Source: Geodermatophilaceae bacterium
GTDB lineage: Bacteria; Actinomycetota; Actinomycetes; Mycobacteriales; Geodermatophilaceae
DNA: 6,298 nucleotides
Direction of reading: 5' to 3'
Assembly (NCBI GenBank): GCA_013696785.1
Contig: JACCXW010000365.1
Coordinates: 1 to 6,298, forward strand
Every line of letters starts with the position of its first letter. The stretch's first letter is position 1. Of the stretch, positions 5,526 through 6,298 are shown piece after piece. The notes beneath the pieces are model-generated. The model had not been told where the DNA came from, did not search any database, and worked only from the letters and a program-made list of their open reading frames with translations. Both the position numbers and the translations under genes were made by a program.

Positions 5526-5575
5526 TGTTGCTCGGCCCGGCAGAGCGGGTGGCGGTCCGCGCCCAGTGGGCGGTG

Positions 5576-6298
5576 TCAGCGGTCCGGGCCGTAGCCGCGG
5601 CTGTGCGGCTGCCCTGGTCCGAACGGGGCGCGGGTCGCGGCCAGCGCCTGCTGGACGTGGCGGGCGTCGCTGGTCATCTGGGCTGCGGCGTGCTGGGTGG
5701 CGAGGCGGTCGGCGTAGTAGGCGGCCAGCCGCGGCTGCGCGGGCGGCACGTCGGGGGTCGTCTGGTTGAGTTCGGCGGCCAGGGCGGTGGACAGGGCGCC
5801 GGCGCGGGTGACCGCGGCCGATAGCGGCGCCAGGTCCTGGTGTGCGGCCTGGACGAGCTGGCCGGCCAGCACCTGACGGATCCGGTCCTCGGGCATGTCG
5901 TCCATCGCCGGCAGGTCCCGCGCGTGAGCACGCAGCCGGCCCTCGATTCCCCATCGGCCGGTCGTGGCGTGCAGCTGGCCGGCGATGACCGGCAACTGGT
6001 TGGCGGTCTGCTGCAGGTGGGTGAGCAGCAGCGGCAGGTCGCCGCGGGCCCGCAGGACTGCGACGTCGAGGCGTTGGGGTGGTCCGAGGTCGCGGGCCAG
6101 GGCGGCGGTGATGACCGCGGCCCGTGACACGACGTCGGCGGCGGGCCGGTCCCAGCGGCCGTCCTCGAAGGCAGCGGTGGCGTTGCGGGTGACCTGCCAG
6201 GCGACGGAAGCGGACCGCCACGGCTGCCCGTCGTGCCCGCCGGCCTGGGCGGCCACTGCGGCGGCGTAGTCGCTGACGCTGTGCGCGGCGTTACAGAC
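5576..6298 (-). CDS. Hypothetical Ala-rich helical protein, C-terminal part (runs off the right edge)
   Basis: The frame is open from the right edge to a TGA at 5576, so at least 240 residues are visible and the true start is probably outside; a GTG at 6256 is a possible internal start. Strong G/C third positions and a sober amino-acid mix (D, E, Q, L, W spread through it) mark this frame as real. The overlapping minus frame to 5286 is mostly Arg/Pro and is a shadow. The protein looks all-helical: predicted helices cover roughly 28-45, 52-71, 78-114, 118-130, 138-178 and 188-220, with a polar Gly/Pro tail. There is no signal peptide, membrane helix or motif I recognise in the visible part. 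It points toward the tRNA and away from any visible partner. Proteins of this sort are common in actinobacterial integrative elements, but that is context only. Confidence 0.7.
   Translation of the reverse strand, partial: VCNAAHSVSDYAAAVAAQAGGHDGQPWRSASVAWQVTRNATAAFEDGRWDRPAADVVSRAAVITAALARDLGPPQRLDVAVLRARGDLPLLLTHLQQTANQLPVIAGQLHATTGRWGIEGRLRAHARDLPAMDDMPEDRIRQVLAGQLVQAAHQDLAPLSAAVTRAGALSTALAAELNQTTPDVPPAQPRLAAYYADRLATQHAAAQMTSDARHVQQALAATRAPFGPGQPHSRGYGPDR

Larger units (their letters stand above)
5159..5575. other. 417-bp region with no convincing gene, beyond the tRNA
   Basis: Apart from the tRNA hairpin, this stretch holds the TACCCGCA direct repeat at 5230-5248, a hairpin at 5404-5422 (GCAGGGT, loop GCGCC, ACCCTGC) and a hairpin at 5490-5525. 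Open frames exist: a minus frame ending at 5286 includes CGVDFAWTKSRRNS and DWLAGLEFRPWAIVP; another, 5485 to 5240, stops within the TGCGGGTAG repeat. Neither has a good start, ribosome site or a recognised domain, and their codon third positions are less consistently G/C than those of the real genes here. They could be remnants of a decayed gene. The base mix includes slightly more AT-rich patches (5215-5245, 5460-5485) than the flanking genes. Confidence 0.5.

Noticed and set aside
5302..5824. Plus-strand frames in the right-hand region
   Set aside because: Arg/Gly/Ala-rich, no ribosome sites or domains, and mostly antisense to the orphan gene.
5286..6221. 311-codon minus-strand frame overlapping the orphan gene
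   Set aside because: The upstream two-thirds is Arg/Pro-rich shadow of the better frame ending at 5576. Only its last part (5286-5560) was kept as a possible remnant.

Overview
The window looks like chromosomal DNA from a high-GC actinomycete. Codons are strongly G/C-ending, GTG starts and 4-base GTGA stop/start overlaps are used, and ArgS and LysA resemble actinobacterial forms. The argS-lysA pair is a known actinobacterial arrangement. A Pseudonocardiales-type host is plausible, but I cannot fix the genus from the sequence alone.

Layout, left to right. (1) Positions 1-150, downstream of lysA, hold no gene. They carry two diverged copies of a GC-rich repeat 83 bp apart, with inverted TTGCCCCC/GGGGGCAA arms. 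(2) A minus-strand operon runs from 3179 to 151: argS (arginyl-tRNA synthetase) followed by lysA (diaminopimelate decarboxylase), joined by a GTGA overlap. (3) A 72-bp divergent intergenic region holds candidate back-to-back promoters; argS looks leaderless. (4) A plus-strand pair follows: a membrane-anchored DUF3105 protein with a lysine/alanine repeat tail, then a membrane-anchored, methionine/histidine-rich DUF305 protein, again joined by a GTGA overlap. (5) Eighteen bases later lies tRNA-Arg(CCG), followed at once by a strong hairpin. (6) Positions 5159-5575 have no convincing gene but carry direct repeats and hairpins. (7) A minus-strand orphan gene enters from the right edge and stops at 5576.

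How the parts relate. ArgS charges tRNA-Arg, and one of its substrates, tRNA-Arg(CCG), is encoded about 1.9 kb away. LysA makes lysine and consumes meso-diaminopimelate, which is also a cell-wall precursor. The DUF3105/DUF305 pair is probably exported to the outer face of the membrane. DUF305 proteins are linked to copper handling in some bacteria; the job of DUF3105 is not established.

The right end, beyond the tRNA, may be the edge of an integrated element: tRNA 3' end, hairpin, 11-bp-spaced direct repeats, then an orphan gene. No integrase or second att copy is visible, so this remains inference. The parts least explained by known genes are the left-end repeats, the DUF3105/DUF305 pair with its repeat tail, and the post-tRNA segment.
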